Source: JBGQOJ01 sp052119585
GTDB taxonomy: Bacteria > Pseudomonadota > Alphaproteobacteria > Rhodobacterales > Rhodobacteraceae
NCBI RefSeq assembly: GCF_052119585.1
Contig: NZ_JBGQOJ010000004.1
Span: 62,001-126,000, forward strand
DNA: 64,000 nucleotides
Direction: 5' to 3'
The notes under the pieces are model-generated. The model did no database searches, was not told the DNA's origin, and saw only the letters and a program-made list of their open reading frames with translations. This document shows positions 15,974-25,025 of this stretch, in pieces; position 1 is the stretch's first letter; each line of letters opens with the position of its first letter. The position numbers and the translations under genes were made by a program.

Positions 15974-16279
15974 ATGGCCACGGCGACAAAAGACAAATTC
16001 ACCGGAACAACCACCGAGGATCTTGCTGCGCAGGTCGACGCGTTGAAGGCCGATATCGCGGCGTTGACGCAAAGCCTTGGCGACTATGGGCGCACCCAAA
16101 GCGCCCATCTGGCCGAGAGCGCCCGCGCATCTGGCGAGGCCGAGTATGAGCATCTTCGGTCCAAAGTGGCCGACCTTGGCAATCAGGCCGAAGACTTTGT
16201 TGTGCAAAAACCCGGGGTGGCGCTTGGCATCGCGGCGGGCATCGGCTTTCTGGCCGGTCTTGTCATTTCGCGCCGTTAG
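15974..16279 (+). CDS. DUF883 (YqjD/ElaB-like) membrane-anchored protein
   Basis: A 101-residue protein. A long amphipathic helical region (about residues 15-75, AAQVDALKADIAALTQSL) ends in one transmembrane helix with GVALGIAAGIGFLAGLVISRR at the very C terminus. This is the DUF883 layout, seen in the ribosome-binding, membrane-anchored YqjD and ElaB proteins of stationary phase. AAGGAGG lies 6 bases before the ATG. With its EcfG-type promoter it is probably a general stress gene. Confidence 0.85.
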   Translation: MATATKDKFTGTTTEDLAAQVDALKADIAALTQSLGDYGRTQSAHLAESARASGEAEYEHLRSKVADLGNQAEDFVVQKPGVALGIAAGIGFLAGLVISRR

Positions 16280-16289
16280 GACGGTGCCG

Positions 16290-16643
16290 ATGTTTCCGTC
16301 CCTGCGACGAACAGCCGTCCGGACAGCGCGCAGAACCGCGCTGTCACTTGGTGCCGGTATCGCCTTCATTGTCGGCGCAGTCTTTCTGACCATTGCCGCC
16401 TGGATTTTTCTGGTGGCCGCTCATGGCGCGCTGGTCGCTGCCTTTATTCTGGGGCTGATCTATCTTGGCCTTGCGGCGATCCTGCTTGGAACCGCCATAT
16501 CGCACGCCGCCCCGGATCATCCGCACAGCGCGTGCGACTGCGACGCCACCCGGTCGCAACCCACCCCGCCAGAGGGCATGCCACCCCTGGTCGAGGCATT
16601 CATTTTCGGCCTGAGTGCTGCTTTGAAATCGGGCAAGTCGTGA
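16290..16643 (+). CDS. Small membrane protein, holin-X/DUF1469-like
   Basis: A 117-residue protein with a basic N terminus (SLRRTAVRTARRTALSLGAG), two hydrophobic helices (about residues 19-43 and 47-68) and a hydrophilic tail that has a CDCD motif. The layout resembles phage_holin_3_6/holin-X proteins that accompany DUF883 proteins in proteobacteria. It starts 10 bases after the DUF883 stop with AGGA upstream, so the two form an operon. Function is unknown. Confidence 0.75.
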   Translation: MFPSLRRTAVRTARRTALSLGAGIAFIVGAVFLTIAAWIFLVAAHGALVAAFILGLIYLGLAAILLGTAISHAAPDHPHSACDCDATRSQPTPPEGMPPLVEAFIFGLSAALKSGKS

Positions 16644-16759
16644 TCCGGCCCAAGGGCGCAATCCCGCTTTTTCACGCATTTAGCTTCACGACCTCGATCT
16701 GGTATGCCATTTAGTTCCCAAAGGGTCTTTATGCCCCGCGACTGATGGGAGACTTCGGA

Positions 16760-17662
16760 ATGAGCAACAGCCAGACATTAGCGGTGATCGGCCTTGGGTC
16801 CATGGGCTACGGCATAGCCGCCTCGTTGCTGCGGGCAGGCAATACGGTTTACGGCTTTGACGTCAACGAGGACGCGATGCGCCGGTTTCAGGCAGAGGGC
16901 GGCGTATCGGGCACCCTGAGCGAGGTTGCGCAAAAGATCGACACCCTTGTTGTCGTGGTCCTGAATTCGGCCCAGACAGAGACGGTTCTATTCGGGGACG
17001 CCGGCTGGGTGCCTGCTCTGCGGCAGGGCGCAACCGTGATCGCCTGCGCCACCGTCGCCCCGTCTTTCGCCCGCACCATGGCTGCGAAATGCGCGGCACT
17101 TGGCATCCACTATCTCGACGCGCCGATTTCCGGCGGCGCGGGAAAAGCCGCCGCAGGCAAGCTATCCGTGATGGCCTCGGGAGCGCCCGAGGCATTCAGC
17201 GGTGCGCAAGGGGCACTGGACGGCATGGCCGAAACAGTGTTCCGTCTTGGTGACGCTGCGGGTGCAGGCAGCGCGATGAAGGCCGTCAATCAGCTGTTGG
17301 CCGGTGTTCATATCGCCGCAATGGCAGAGGCCGTGACATTCGGCATGACCCAAGGGGTCGATCCCGCACAAACAGTCGAGGTCATCTCGAAATGCGCCGG
17401 CACCAGCTGGATGTTCGAAAACCGCGCGCCCCATATTGTCGATGGCGATTACACGCCGCATTCCTCGGTCGATATCTGGCCCAAGGATCTGGGCATTGTT
17501 CTGGACATCGCCCGCGAGGCCAGGTTCAGCGCGCCGCTGACCGCCGCAGCCTTGCAGCAATTCATGGCAGCGTCAGGGTCGGGATTGGGCAAAGAGGACG
17601 ATGCCGCCGTGGCCAAGGTTTACGCCCGCAATGCCGGATTGACGCTGCCGGAGGCAAAGTAA
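16760..17662 (+). CDS. ltnD: L-threonate dehydrogenase (LtnD-like)
   Basis: A 300-residue protein of the beta-hydroxyacid dehydrogenase family. The NAD-binding GLGSMG is at residues 11-16, the substrate loop is DAPISGGAGKAA, and the catalytic Lys is K174 in SAMKAVNQLL. It oxidises L-threonate (or D-erythronate) to 2-oxo-tetronate. ATG 16760 follows GGGAG by 7 bases; an ATG at 16745 would add five residues. It is first in a four-gene operon in which neighbouring genes overlap by 1-4 bases. Confidence 0.9.
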   Translation: MSNSQTLAVIGLGSMGYGIAASLLRAGNTVYGFDVNEDAMRRFQAEGGVSGTLSEVAQKIDTLVVVVLNSAQTETVLFGDAGWVPALRQGATVIACATVAPSFARTMAAKCAALGIHYLDAPISGGAGKAAAGKLSVMASGAPEAFSGAQGALDGMAETVFRLGDAAGAGSAMKAVNQLLAGVHIAAMAEAVTFGMTQGVDPAQTVEVISKCAGTSWMFENRAPHIVDGDYTPHSSVDIWPKDLGIVLDIAREARFSAPLTAAALQQFMAASGSGLGKEDDAAVAKVYARNAGLTLPEAK

Positions 17663-18912
17663 TGCGGCTGGGCTGTATCGGCGACGACTTTACCGGCTCC
17701 AGCGATCTGGCCAATACACTGGCCAAGCAGGGCATGCGCGCCACGCAATACGTCGGGGTGCCGGACCGGCCCGCCGATCCATCAGTCGAGGCGGGCGTTG
17801 TCGCGCTGAAGTCCCGTTCGCTTCCGGTATCCGAGGCGATCCGCCTGTCCCTCGACGCGCTTGACTGGCTGAAGGCGCAGGGCTGCACACAGTTCCTGTT
17901 CAAATATTGCTCAACCTTCGACAGCACCGACGACGGCAACATCGGCCCCGTGGCAGAGGCGCTTGCCGCAGCGCTTGAGGCACGTCAGGTCATCGTCTGT
18001 CCGGCGTTTCCGGCAGCGGGGCGCACATTGGTGCATGGTCATCTTTTCGTCGGCGACCATTTGCTGAACGAATCCGGGATGGAAAACCACCCCCTGACCC
18101 CGATGAAGGACCCCGATATCCGGCGCGTTCTGGCGCGACAGTCCAAAGGAGCCGTGGGGCATGTTTCCTACACCGACGTGCACAAGGGCGTCGATGCGAT
18201 CAAGGCACGCCTTGCATCCGAGGCAGAAGCAGGCCGCAACCTGATCGTCGTGGACGCGCTGTCGGACAATGACCTGATGGTGATCGGCGCGGCGGCGGCG
18301 GACTTGCCGTTGATCACGGGCGGGTCCGGTATCGCCATGGGCCTGCCCGCCAATTTCCGCGCCAAAGGGCTGATCGCGGACGATAGTTCCACGTGGCACG
18401 GCGAAACCGGCCCTGTTGTCGCGGTCTGCGGCTCTTGCTCGGTGATGACGCAGAAACAGGTGGCGTTTCACAAGGCGCTGCATCCGACCTTTGAAATTGA
18501 CGCAGAGGCGGTGATGACCGAAAAACTGACCGCAGCGGATGTGGCCGAATGGTGTCTGGCGCAAACCGGGCTGCCCTTGGCCTATTCCTCGGCGGATCCG
18601 GCCAGCGTGGCGGCGACGCAGAAACGGTTTGGCCGCGACGCTACGGCAGCAAAGCTGGAGAGCTTGTTTGCAGAGCTTGCACGCCTTCTGGTGGCGGGCG
18701 GCGTGCGGCGGCTGATTTCGGCAGGCGGCGAGACATCCGGCGCCGTGGTCGAGGGGCTGGACCTGTCGGACCTGCAAATCGGGCCGGAAATTGCACCCGG
18801 CGTTCCGGCCATGCGCGCCCGTGAGGGGCTGGTGATCGCGCTTAAATCCGGTAATTTCGGGTCAGAGGATTTCTTTGTAAAGGCCGCAGCACGGCTGGCA
18901 GAGGGCACATGA
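17662..18912 (+). CDS. otnK: 3-oxo-tetronate kinase (DUF1537 family)
   Basis: A 416-residue four-carbon acid sugar kinase. The N-terminal domain begins LGCIGDDFTGSSDLANTLA and the C-terminal nucleotide-binding domain has GGETSGAVVEGL and KSGNFGSEDFF. It phosphorylates 3-oxo-tetronate to the 4-phosphate. The ATG overlaps the ltnD stop (TAATG), and GGAGGC lies about 10 bases upstream. A longer open frame into ltnD is not used. Confidence 0.92.
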   Translation: MRLGCIGDDFTGSSDLANTLAKQGMRATQYVGVPDRPADPSVEAGVVALKSRSLPVSEAIRLSLDALDWLKAQGCTQFLFKYCSTFDSTDDGNIGPVAEALAAALEARQVIVCPAFPAAGRTLVHGHLFVGDHLLNESGMENHPLTPMKDPDIRRVLARQSKGAVGHVSYTDVHKGVDAIKARLASEAEAGRNLIVVDALSDNDLMVIGAAAADLPLITGGSGIAMGLPANFRAKGLIADDSSTWHGETGPVVAVCGSCSVMTQKQVAFHKALHPTFEIDAEAVMTEKLTAADVAEWCLAQTGLPLAYSSADPASVAATQKRFGRDATAAKLESLFAELARLLVAGGVRRLISAGGETSGAVVEGLDLSDLQIGPEIAPGVPAMRAREGLVIALKSGNFGSEDFFVKAAARLAEGT

Positions 18913-19556
18913 CAGAGACCCGGCTACGTGAACAGATCTGCGCCATGGCCAAGTCGATATTCGACCGTGGCCTGACCGGCGGCGCATCGGGCAACATCTC
19001 GGTCAGGACCGGGGACGGCGGCCTTTTGGTGACGCCGACGGGGTCCAGCTTTGGTGCGCTTGACCCGGCGCGGCTGTCTCGGTTCGACGCAGCGGGGCGT
19101 CTGGTGTCGGGCGACCAGCCGACCAAGGAAATGCCCCTGCACAGCGCCTTTTACGAGACGCGCAGCGTGACGGGGGCGGTTGTGCATCTGCATTCCTGCC
19201 ATTCCGTCGCGCTGTCGATGCTCCCCGAAACCGACCCCGACAACATGCTGCCGCCCCTGACGCCCTATTCGGTCATGCGGCTGGGCAAGGTGCTGTTGCT
19301 GCCCTATTTCCGTCCCGGCGACCCCGCGATGGGCGATGCGGTGCGTGGGTTGGCGGGCAAACGAAGCGCTGTTGTTCTGGCCAACCACGGGCCTGTCGTG
19401 GCGGGCAAGGATCTGGAGGCCGCCGTATACGCGATGGAAGAGCTGGAAGAGACCGCAAAGCTGGCGATGCTGTTGCGCGGCGCGAACCCGCGCATGCTGG
19501 ATGCCGCACAGGTGCAGGATCTGGTGCGCACCTTTGATATCGAATGGGACGACTGA
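18909..19556 (+). CDS. otnC: 3-oxo-tetronate 4-phosphate decarboxylase (class II aldolase family)
   Basis: A 215-residue class II aldolase/adducin family protein. GGASGNISVR binds phosphate, HLHSCH and ANHG carry the metal-binding His residues, and TPTGSSFG is typical. It converts 3-oxo-tetronate 4-phosphate to dihydroxyacetone phosphate and CO2. It overlaps the otnK stop by ATGA (18909-18912). Confidence 0.92.
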   Translation: MTETRLREQICAMAKSIFDRGLTGGASGNISVRTGDGGLLVTPTGSSFGALDPARLSRFDAAGRLVSGDQPTKEMPLHSAFYETRSVTGAVVHLHSCHSVALSMLPETDPDNMLPPLTPYSVMRLGKVLLLPYFRPGDPAMGDAVRGLAGKRSAVVLANHGPVVAGKDLEAAVYAMEELEETAKLAMLLRGANPRMLDAAQVQDLVRTFDIEWDD

Positions 19557-20320
19557 TGCCAAAACTCTCTGCCAACCTTGGGTTCCTGTTCACCGAATAC
19601 ACCCTGCCCGATGCGATACGTGCCGCCGCCGCTGCGGGTTTCGACGCGGTTGAATGCCACTTTCCCTATGATGTTCCGGTGGATGATGTCCGGGCTGCGA
19701 TGGCGCAAACCGGCCTGCCGATGCTGGGACTGAACACAGAGCGGGGCAACCTTGCCGCAGGCGACTTCGGTCTAGCCGCGATTGCAGGCAGAGAGACAGA
19801 GGCGCGCGCGCTTATAGATCAGGCAGTGACCTATGCTGCCGCCGTTGGCGCAGGTGCCGTTCACGTGATGGCGGGCAAGTCGGGTGGTGGCGCGCAGGCA
19901 GAGGCCACGTTCCGCGCCAACCTGACCTATGCCTGCCAACAGGCCGCGCCGCATGACCTGACCATCCTGATCGAGCCGATCAACCAGATCGACGCGCCGG
20001 GGTATCATATCTCGACCATCGAGCACGGCGCAGAGATCATTGATGCGCTGGGTCTGCCCAACCTGAAGCTGATGTTCGACTGTTATCATACCCAGATCAT
20101 GCAGGGCGATCTGACCCGCCGCCTGACGCGGTATATCAGCCTGATCGGCCACATCCAGATTGCCGCCGTGCCCGACAGGGGTGCGCCCGACCATGGCGAG
20201 GTCAATTACCCCGAGATCATGCGCGTGATCGACGATCTGGGCTGGACGGGTTATGTGGGGGCCGAATACCGCCCCGGCACCAAAACCGAAGACACGCTGC
20301 GCTGGATGGAGCGCTACTAG
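19556..20320 (+). CDS. otnI: 2-oxo-tetronate isomerase (hydroxypyruvate isomerase-like)
   Basis: A 254-residue TIM-barrel protein of the Hyi/xylose isomerase-like family, with NLGFLFTEY near the start, ILIEPINQID and MFDCYHTQIMQGDL carrying metal ligands, and YVGAEYRP at the end. It interconverts 2-oxo- and 3-oxo-tetronate, linking LtnD to OtnK. It starts in the otnC stop (TGATG). The four genes give L-threonate to DHAP without a transporter or regulator alongside. Confidence 0.9.
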   Translation: MPKLSANLGFLFTEYTLPDAIRAAAAAGFDAVECHFPYDVPVDDVRAAMAQTGLPMLGLNTERGNLAAGDFGLAAIAGRETEARALIDQAVTYAAAVGAGAVHVMAGKSGGGAQAEATFRANLTYACQQAAPHDLTILIEPINQIDAPGYHISTIEHGAEIIDALGLPNLKLMFDCYHTQIMQGDLTRRLTRYISLIGHIQIAAVPDRGAPDHGEVNYPEIMRVIDDLGWTGYVGAEYRPGTKTEDTLRWMERY

Positions 20321-20335
20321 CCGCCGCAGGCTCTG

Positions 20336-21409
20336 TTAAACCTCGATCTCGACGCGCCCGATCGCATGCGAACAACAGGCCAGAACATAGCCCGCCTCGA
20401 TGTCATCCTCGCTGATGCCGCCGTTGTGCACCATATGCACCTGCCCCGCGCGTTTCCTGACCTTGCAAGTGCCGCAAACGCCAAAGTTGCAGCCGTTCGG
20501 AATGTTCAATCCGGCGGCCTTCGCGACAGTCAGGATCGTATCGGTCTCGGCACACAGGCTCGTGACGCCCGAGAGCACGAAATCCAACTCTGCCGTTTCG
20601 CGGTCCTGCGGAATAACGTCGTCGATTTCCTCGATGTCCTCGACCCGCTCGACAGGCGCGTGGAACGTTTCCTGATGATAGCGCGACATGTCATAGCCAA
20701 GCCCGTTCAGCATATCGCGCACGGATTGCATAAAACTGTCAGGCCCGCAGCAATAGACATCGCGGTCCAGATAATCGGGCGTCATCAGGCCCAGCATCAA
20801 CTGGTTGAACCGCCCGCGATACCCTGTCCAGACCTCGTAAGGCTCATCCTGCCCCACGACGAAATGCAGCTTTACGCCCTGAATCCGCCCTGCCATATAT
20901 TCCAGCCGCTTGCGGAAAATCAGTTCCGACGGGCGACGGGCGCAGGTGACAAAGCTGAGGTCGGGTTCTTCGCCACGCTCGAACAGGAATGCCGCCATCG
21001 ACATCATCGGCGTCACGCCCGACCCCGCCGAAATGAACAGATATTTCCCGTCGGGCTGGCGCGGCAGGTGGAACACGCCGCCGGGGCCATGCGCGCGCAA
21101 TCGCATCCCCGGCACCAGATTTTCCATCATCCAACGCGAGCCGATGCTGTCAACCTGCGCCTTTACCGTAACGGTCAGATAGGCGTTGCTGGCCGGGCTG
21201 GACGATATTGTGTAGGTCCGGCTGACCACCCCGCCCGGCAACGGCAGGTCAAGCGTTATGAATTGACCCGCGCGAAACAGGAATGTCGCGCCCGAGGGCG
21301 GACGAAACACAAAGCTTTTCACGTCAGGCGCCTCTGGCACCACCATGACGCATTCCAGAACTTCGCTGTCATCCCAAAGGGGTGTATCTTCGCGGGGCAT
21401 CGGGATCAT
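20336..21409 (-). CDS. Ferredoxin-NAD(P)H reductase partner of the Rieske demethylase (GbcB-like)
   Basis: A 357-residue three-module electron-transfer protein. The FAD domain has RTYTISSSP, the NAD(P)-binding domain has ISAGSGVTPMMSM and YCCGPDSFM, and the C-terminal 2Fe-2S ferredoxin has CNFGVCGTCKVR with a final Cys pair. It passes electrons from NAD(P)H to the Rieske oxygenase encoded 3 bases upstream. Closest family: GbcB of glycine betaine demethylation and the stachydrine demethylase reductases. Confidence 0.88.
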   Translation of the reverse strand: MIPMPREDTPLWDDSEVLECVMVVPEAPDVKSFVFRPPSGATFLFRAGQFITLDLPLPGGVVSRTYTISSSPASNAYLTVTVKAQVDSIGSRWMMENLVPGMRLRAHGPGGVFHLPRQPDGKYLFISAGSGVTPMMSMAAFLFERGEEPDLSFVTCARRPSELIFRKRLEYMAGRIQGVKLHFVVGQDEPYEVWTGYRGRFNQLMLGLMTPDYLDRDVYCCGPDSFMQSVRDMLNGLGYDMSRYHQETFHAPVERVEDIEEIDDVIPQDRETAELDFVLSGVTSLCAETDTILTVAKAAGLNIPNGCNFGVCGTCKVRKRAGQVHMVHNGGISEDDIEAGYVLACCSHAIGRVEIEV

Positions 21410-21412
21410 GGA

Positions 21413-22648
21413 TTACTCCGCCGCCATCATCTTGCGGCCCGTCAAACGGTCCTGCACCGTGCGCGTATACCAGTCGACGAACTGGATGACGCCGCTTTCC
21501 TGAAGCTCTGAATAGGGGCCGGGGGTATAGGCGGGGCTGTTGATGCCAAGCTGGTTCTGCTCGACCACGATGCGGTCTTCATCATTGGTGTGCATCCAGA
21601 CCTCTGTCAGGCGGTCAAGGTCGTAATCCACCCCTTCCACCGCGTCCTTGTGCACCAGCCATGTGGTTGTCACCTGCGTTTGGGTGGCGTTCAGCGGCAG
21701 CACGCGGAACGTCAGGATATGGTCCGACAGAAAGTGGTTCCATGTGTTCGGGTAATGGAAGAACAGCAACGTGCCCGCGTTCTTGATCGGCATATTCGGC
21801 AGCAGCTTTTGCACGGCAACCTTGCCATCCATCGTATAGCTTTCTGCGGTGCCAAGCAGCGGCACGCGGACGAACCGCCATTGTTCGGACGGATCTATAT
21901 GGAACTCTGACGGCAGCCCCGCCGCTTCGCAGCGGTCGCGGTGGGCGGTAATGGCGGGGTCTTCGATCCCATCGCCATTTCCCGCAATATTCGGATTGTC
22001 GTCGAATGTGCGGCACAGCGACGGGTGCGAGCCGGAACAATGATAGCATTCGCGGTTGTTTTCCAGCACCAGCTTCCAGTTGCCCTGTTCGATGATGCTG
22101 CTTTGATAGGCGACCTTCGTATCCTCAAGGTGGTGCGGCCCCATATAGCGCGCGGCCATATCGGCGATCTTGTCAAAGGCGGGGGCAACATCGGCCAGAC
22201 AAAGAAACACCATGCCCGACGCATTGCGGCAATGCACCGTTTTCAGCCCGTGTTTCGACGGATCAAAATCCGCGCCCATATCGCGCGCCCACAGTAGGCG
22301 ACCGTCCAGCTCGTATGTCCACTGGTGGTAGGGACAGACCAGTTTCGGGTTCGATCCCTTCGATGTCTGGCAAATACGGCTGCCGCGATGGCGGCAGGAA
22401 TTGTGGAACGCACGAATGACATTGTCATTCCCGCGCACGACGATCACCGAATAGTCGCCGATTTCCAGCGTAACATAGTTGCCGGCCTTCGGGATTTCGA
22501 CCGATGGCAGCGCATAGATCCAGTCCTGCGCCCAGATTAACCTGATATCGGCATCAAAGACCTCGGCCGAGGTGTAGAAATCGCGCGCCAGCGAGGTTTT
22601 GGGCGCGCGCGACATAATTTGCGAAAGGATGTCAGAGTCACGTAGCAT
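21413..22648 (-). CDS. Rieske non-heme iron demethylase, GbcA/Stc2 family
   Basis: A 411-residue oxygenase alpha subunit. The Rieske cluster ligands are C85, H87, C105 and H108 (CRHRG...CPYH). The mononuclear iron His residues fall in NNRECYHCSGSHP (H203, H208). The blocks LVLENNRECYHC and the later QLGINSPAYTPGPYS match GbcA (glycine betaine) and Stc2 (proline betaine) demethylases. It removes one N-methyl group as formaldehyde. Which betaine is used cannot be told from sequence. A 181-bp gap with no recognised signal separates it from the dehydrogenase gene. Confidence 0.88.
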   Translation of the reverse strand: MLRDSDILSQIMSRAPKTSLARDFYTSAEVFDADIRLIWAQDWIYALPSVEIPKAGNYVTLEIGDYSVIVVRGNDNVIRAFHNSCRHRGSRICQTSKGSNPKLVCPYHQWTYELDGRLLWARDMGADFDPSKHGLKTVHCRNASGMVFLCLADVAPAFDKIADMAARYMGPHHLEDTKVAYQSSIIEQGNWKLVLENNRECYHCSGSHPSLCRTFDDNPNIAGNGDGIEDPAITAHRDRCEAAGLPSEFHIDPSEQWRFVRVPLLGTAESYTMDGKVAVQKLLPNMPIKNAGTLLFFHYPNTWNHFLSDHILTFRVLPLNATQTQVTTTWLVHKDAVEGVDYDLDRLTEVWMHTNDEDRIVVEQNQLGINSPAYTPGPYSELQESGVIQFVDWYTRTVQDRLTGRKMMAAE

Positions 22649-22829
22649 CGGCTGGGGTCCTTGAGAGGAGGAACGACTGTTAGAAAACCTTGGGTCTGCC
22701 CATGGCAGGCCTATCCGTGAACATGATCCCTAACCGTCGTTTCCGAAGCATCAAAAACGGCGATTTTCGCGCGAATCCAGACCTTGCCTGTTTTCATCGC
22801 ATGATAAGGCTGCAAATGACCCGGTTGCA

Positions 22830-24866
22830 TCAGATGTCTTTCATCAGACGCAGCGCGTCATAGATTGCGGCATGGGTGTTCCGCGCCGACACCGCGTCGC
22901 CGATGCGGAACAGTTTAAAGCCGGCAGGACCACCGTTCAGCGTTTGCGCGCGCCCCGCGATCAGCGCGTCATAGTCCACCTCGCCTTTGTTCGACGATAG
23001 CGGCTTCAGCGCGAAATACAGGTCGTCCAGTGGCAAGGTGCCGTGGTTCACGACAATCTGGTCATAGATCCGCGTTTTGGCCAAAGGCATGTAGTCGCTT
23101 CCGATCGTCGCCTTCAACTGGTTGCCGTCTTTTGCGACAGAGGTCAGACGGTAGGTGACCGTGAACGTCACGTCCTTAACCTGCAAAGACCGCATGTAGG
23201 GAACAAGGTTCATCGCCATTACATCGGGGGCAAAGCTGCGGTCGGGGGTCATGATCTCGACCGTCGCGCCCGCCATTGCCGCGACTTCGGCTGCTTGCAG
23301 TCCGGCATGGTCGCCCGCGTCGTCATAGATCAGAACGCGGGTTCCGGGTTTGACATCGCCGCTGATCAGATCCCAGCTGGACACAACCAGATCATTGCCA
23401 CCGTCCAGAACATCCGTATGGGGCATGCCGCCGGTTGCGATAATCACCACATCGGGGTGTTCTGCCGCGATGTCTTCGGCTTCGGCCCATGTGTTGAACC
23501 GGAACTCTACATCGCGCGCCGCGCATTGCGCCATGCGCCACTCGATGATGCCGATCATCTCTTTGCGGCGCTGGTTCCGGGCCGTCAAACGGATCTGCCC
23601 GCCAGCCTCTGCCGCCGCCTCGAACAGGGTCACGGCATGGCCCCGCTCTGCTGCGACGCGGGCGGCCTCCAGCCCTGCGGGTCCGGCACCGACAATAACC
23701 ACCTTTTTCCGCTCGGTCGCCACAGGGATCACATGCGGCATCGTCAGTTCGCGCCCCGTCGCCGCGTTGTGAATGCACAGCGCGTCCCCCGCCTGATAGA
23801 TCCGGTCAAGGCAATAGGTGGCCCCGACGCAGGGGCGGATCTCATCCTCGCGCCCCTCGATGATCTTTTTCACCACATGCGGATCGGCCATATGCGCCCG
23901 CGTCATCCCGACCATATCCAACTTGCCCGAGGCCACGGCATGACGCGCGGTCGCGACATCAGGAATGCGCGAGGCATGGAACGTGGGCAAGCCCACCTCG
24001 GCCTTGATCCGGCCTGCGAAATCCAGATGCGGCGCGGATTTCATCCCCTGAACAGGGATCACATCGGTCATCGCCGGATCAGTATGGATTTGCCCGCGAA
24101 TGACGTTCAGGAAATCCACGTTGCCCGAAGCTTTGAACAGATGGCCGATGGCAATGCCCTCGTCAATTGTGGTGCCGCCACTGGCCGTTTCATCCGCCGT
24201 ATAGCGGACGCCAACCAGCAGCCGGTCGCCGCATCGCGCCTTGATTGCGGCCAGAACTTCCAGCGCGAACCGCGCGCGGTTCTCAAGGCTTCCACCATAG
24301 GGGGCGTCCAGCTCATTCGTCAGGGGCGACATGAACTGGTCCATCAAATGGCCGTAACATTCCAGCTCGATCCCATCGAGCCCCGCATCGGCCATCCGCT
24401 CGGCGGCATCGGCATAATCCGTGATGATCCGCGCGATATCCCAGTCTTCCATCTTTTTGGGAAAGGCACGGTGCGCGGGTTCGCGCTGGTGGCTGGTGGT
24501 CAGCGCGGGCAGCCAGTCGCCCTTGTTCCAATGGGTGCGTCGACCCAGATGGGTCAGCTGGATCATCACCGCGCAGCCATGATCGTGGCATTCATCGGTC
24601 AGCTTTTTCATCCATCCGACAACCTCGTCCTTATAGGCGAGCACGTTGTTGAACACCGGCGGGCTGTCCCTGGACACGGCCGCCGAACCCGCCGTCATCG
24701 TCATCGCAACCCCCGCCTTTGCCCGCTCGACGTGATAGGCGCGGTAACGGTCCTTGGGCATGCCCGCCTCGGGGTAGGCGGGTTCATGACTGGTGGTCAT
24801 GATCCGGTTTTTCAGGGTCAGATGCTTTAGCGTGTAGGGCTGCAAAAGAGGATCGTTCGACACCAT
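22830..24866 (-). CDS. FMN/4Fe-4S/FAD amine dehydrogenase (DgcA/StcD-like)
   Basis: A 678-residue protein of the old-yellow-enzyme plus NAD-binding type. The N-terminal FMN TIM barrel (about residues 1-340) has SHEPAYPEAG, IQLTHLGRRTHW and SLENRARFALEV. A 4Fe-4S segment (about 345-390, CVGATYCLDR) is followed by a Rossmann FAD domain (VVIVGAGPAGLEAARVA). Relatives demethylate dimethylglycine (DgcA) or N-methylproline (StcD). ATG 24866 follows AGGAAT; a longer frame to 24974 crosses the promoter region. It probably takes the product of the Rieske enzyme. Confidence 0.87.
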   Translation of the reverse strand: MVSNDPLLQPYTLKHLTLKNRIMTTSHEPAYPEAGMPKDRYRAYHVERAKAGVAMTMTAGSAAVSRDSPPVFNNVLAYKDEVVGWMKKLTDECHDHGCAVMIQLTHLGRRTHWNKGDWLPALTTSHQREPAHRAFPKKMEDWDIARIITDYADAAERMADAGLDGIELECYGHLMDQFMSPLTNELDAPYGGSLENRARFALEVLAAIKARCGDRLLVGVRYTADETASGGTTIDEGIAIGHLFKASGNVDFLNVIRGQIHTDPAMTDVIPVQGMKSAPHLDFAGRIKAEVGLPTFHASRIPDVATARHAVASGKLDMVGMTRAHMADPHVVKKIIEGREDEIRPCVGATYCLDRIYQAGDALCIHNAATGRELTMPHVIPVATERKKVVIVGAGPAGLEAARVAAERGHAVTLFEAAAEAGGQIRLTARNQRRKEMIGIIEWRMAQCAARDVEFRFNTWAEAEDIAAEHPDVVIIATGGMPHTDVLDGGNDLVVSSWDLISGDVKPGTRVLIYDDAGDHAGLQAAEVAAMAGATVEIMTPDRSFAPDVMAMNLVPYMRSLQVKDVTFTVTYRLTSVAKDGNQLKATIGSDYMPLAKTRIYDQIVVNHGTLPLDDLYFALKPLSSNKGEVDYDALIAGRAQTLNGGPAGFKLFRIGDAVSARNTHAAIYDALRLMKDI

Positions 24867-24963
24867 GGGATATTCCTGCAAGGACGCGCCAGATTGGCGG
24901 ATGATCCGAACGTATCGACAAGGGGCGAAGGCCACTTTCGAAAATTCGACATCTGGATCGGCA

Positions 24964-24987
24964 AAAAACGACATATGTGTCGATTTT
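24964..24987. promoter_or_regulatory. Candidate TetR operator
   Basis: CGACA and TGTCG flank the 4-base centre TATG (24969-24982). Pairing extends through A/T-rich flanks to 9 of 10 positions per arm. It lies between the divergent dehydrogenase and TetR genes, 39 bp before the regulator ATG. Confidence 0.65.
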
Positions 24988-25025
24988 TATGCGGCGTCGC
25001 AAAACAAGGGTGGTAAAATGTTTTG

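Noticed and set aside
22711..22797. 28-codon minus-strand frame between the dehydrogenase and Rieske genes
   Set aside because: It has no ribosome site and no similarity I can recognise; short frames of this size are common by chance.
23043..24830. 595-codon plus-strand open frame
   Set aside because: Antisense to the flavin/FeS dehydrogenase. The product is rich in Arg, His and Gly with no domain.
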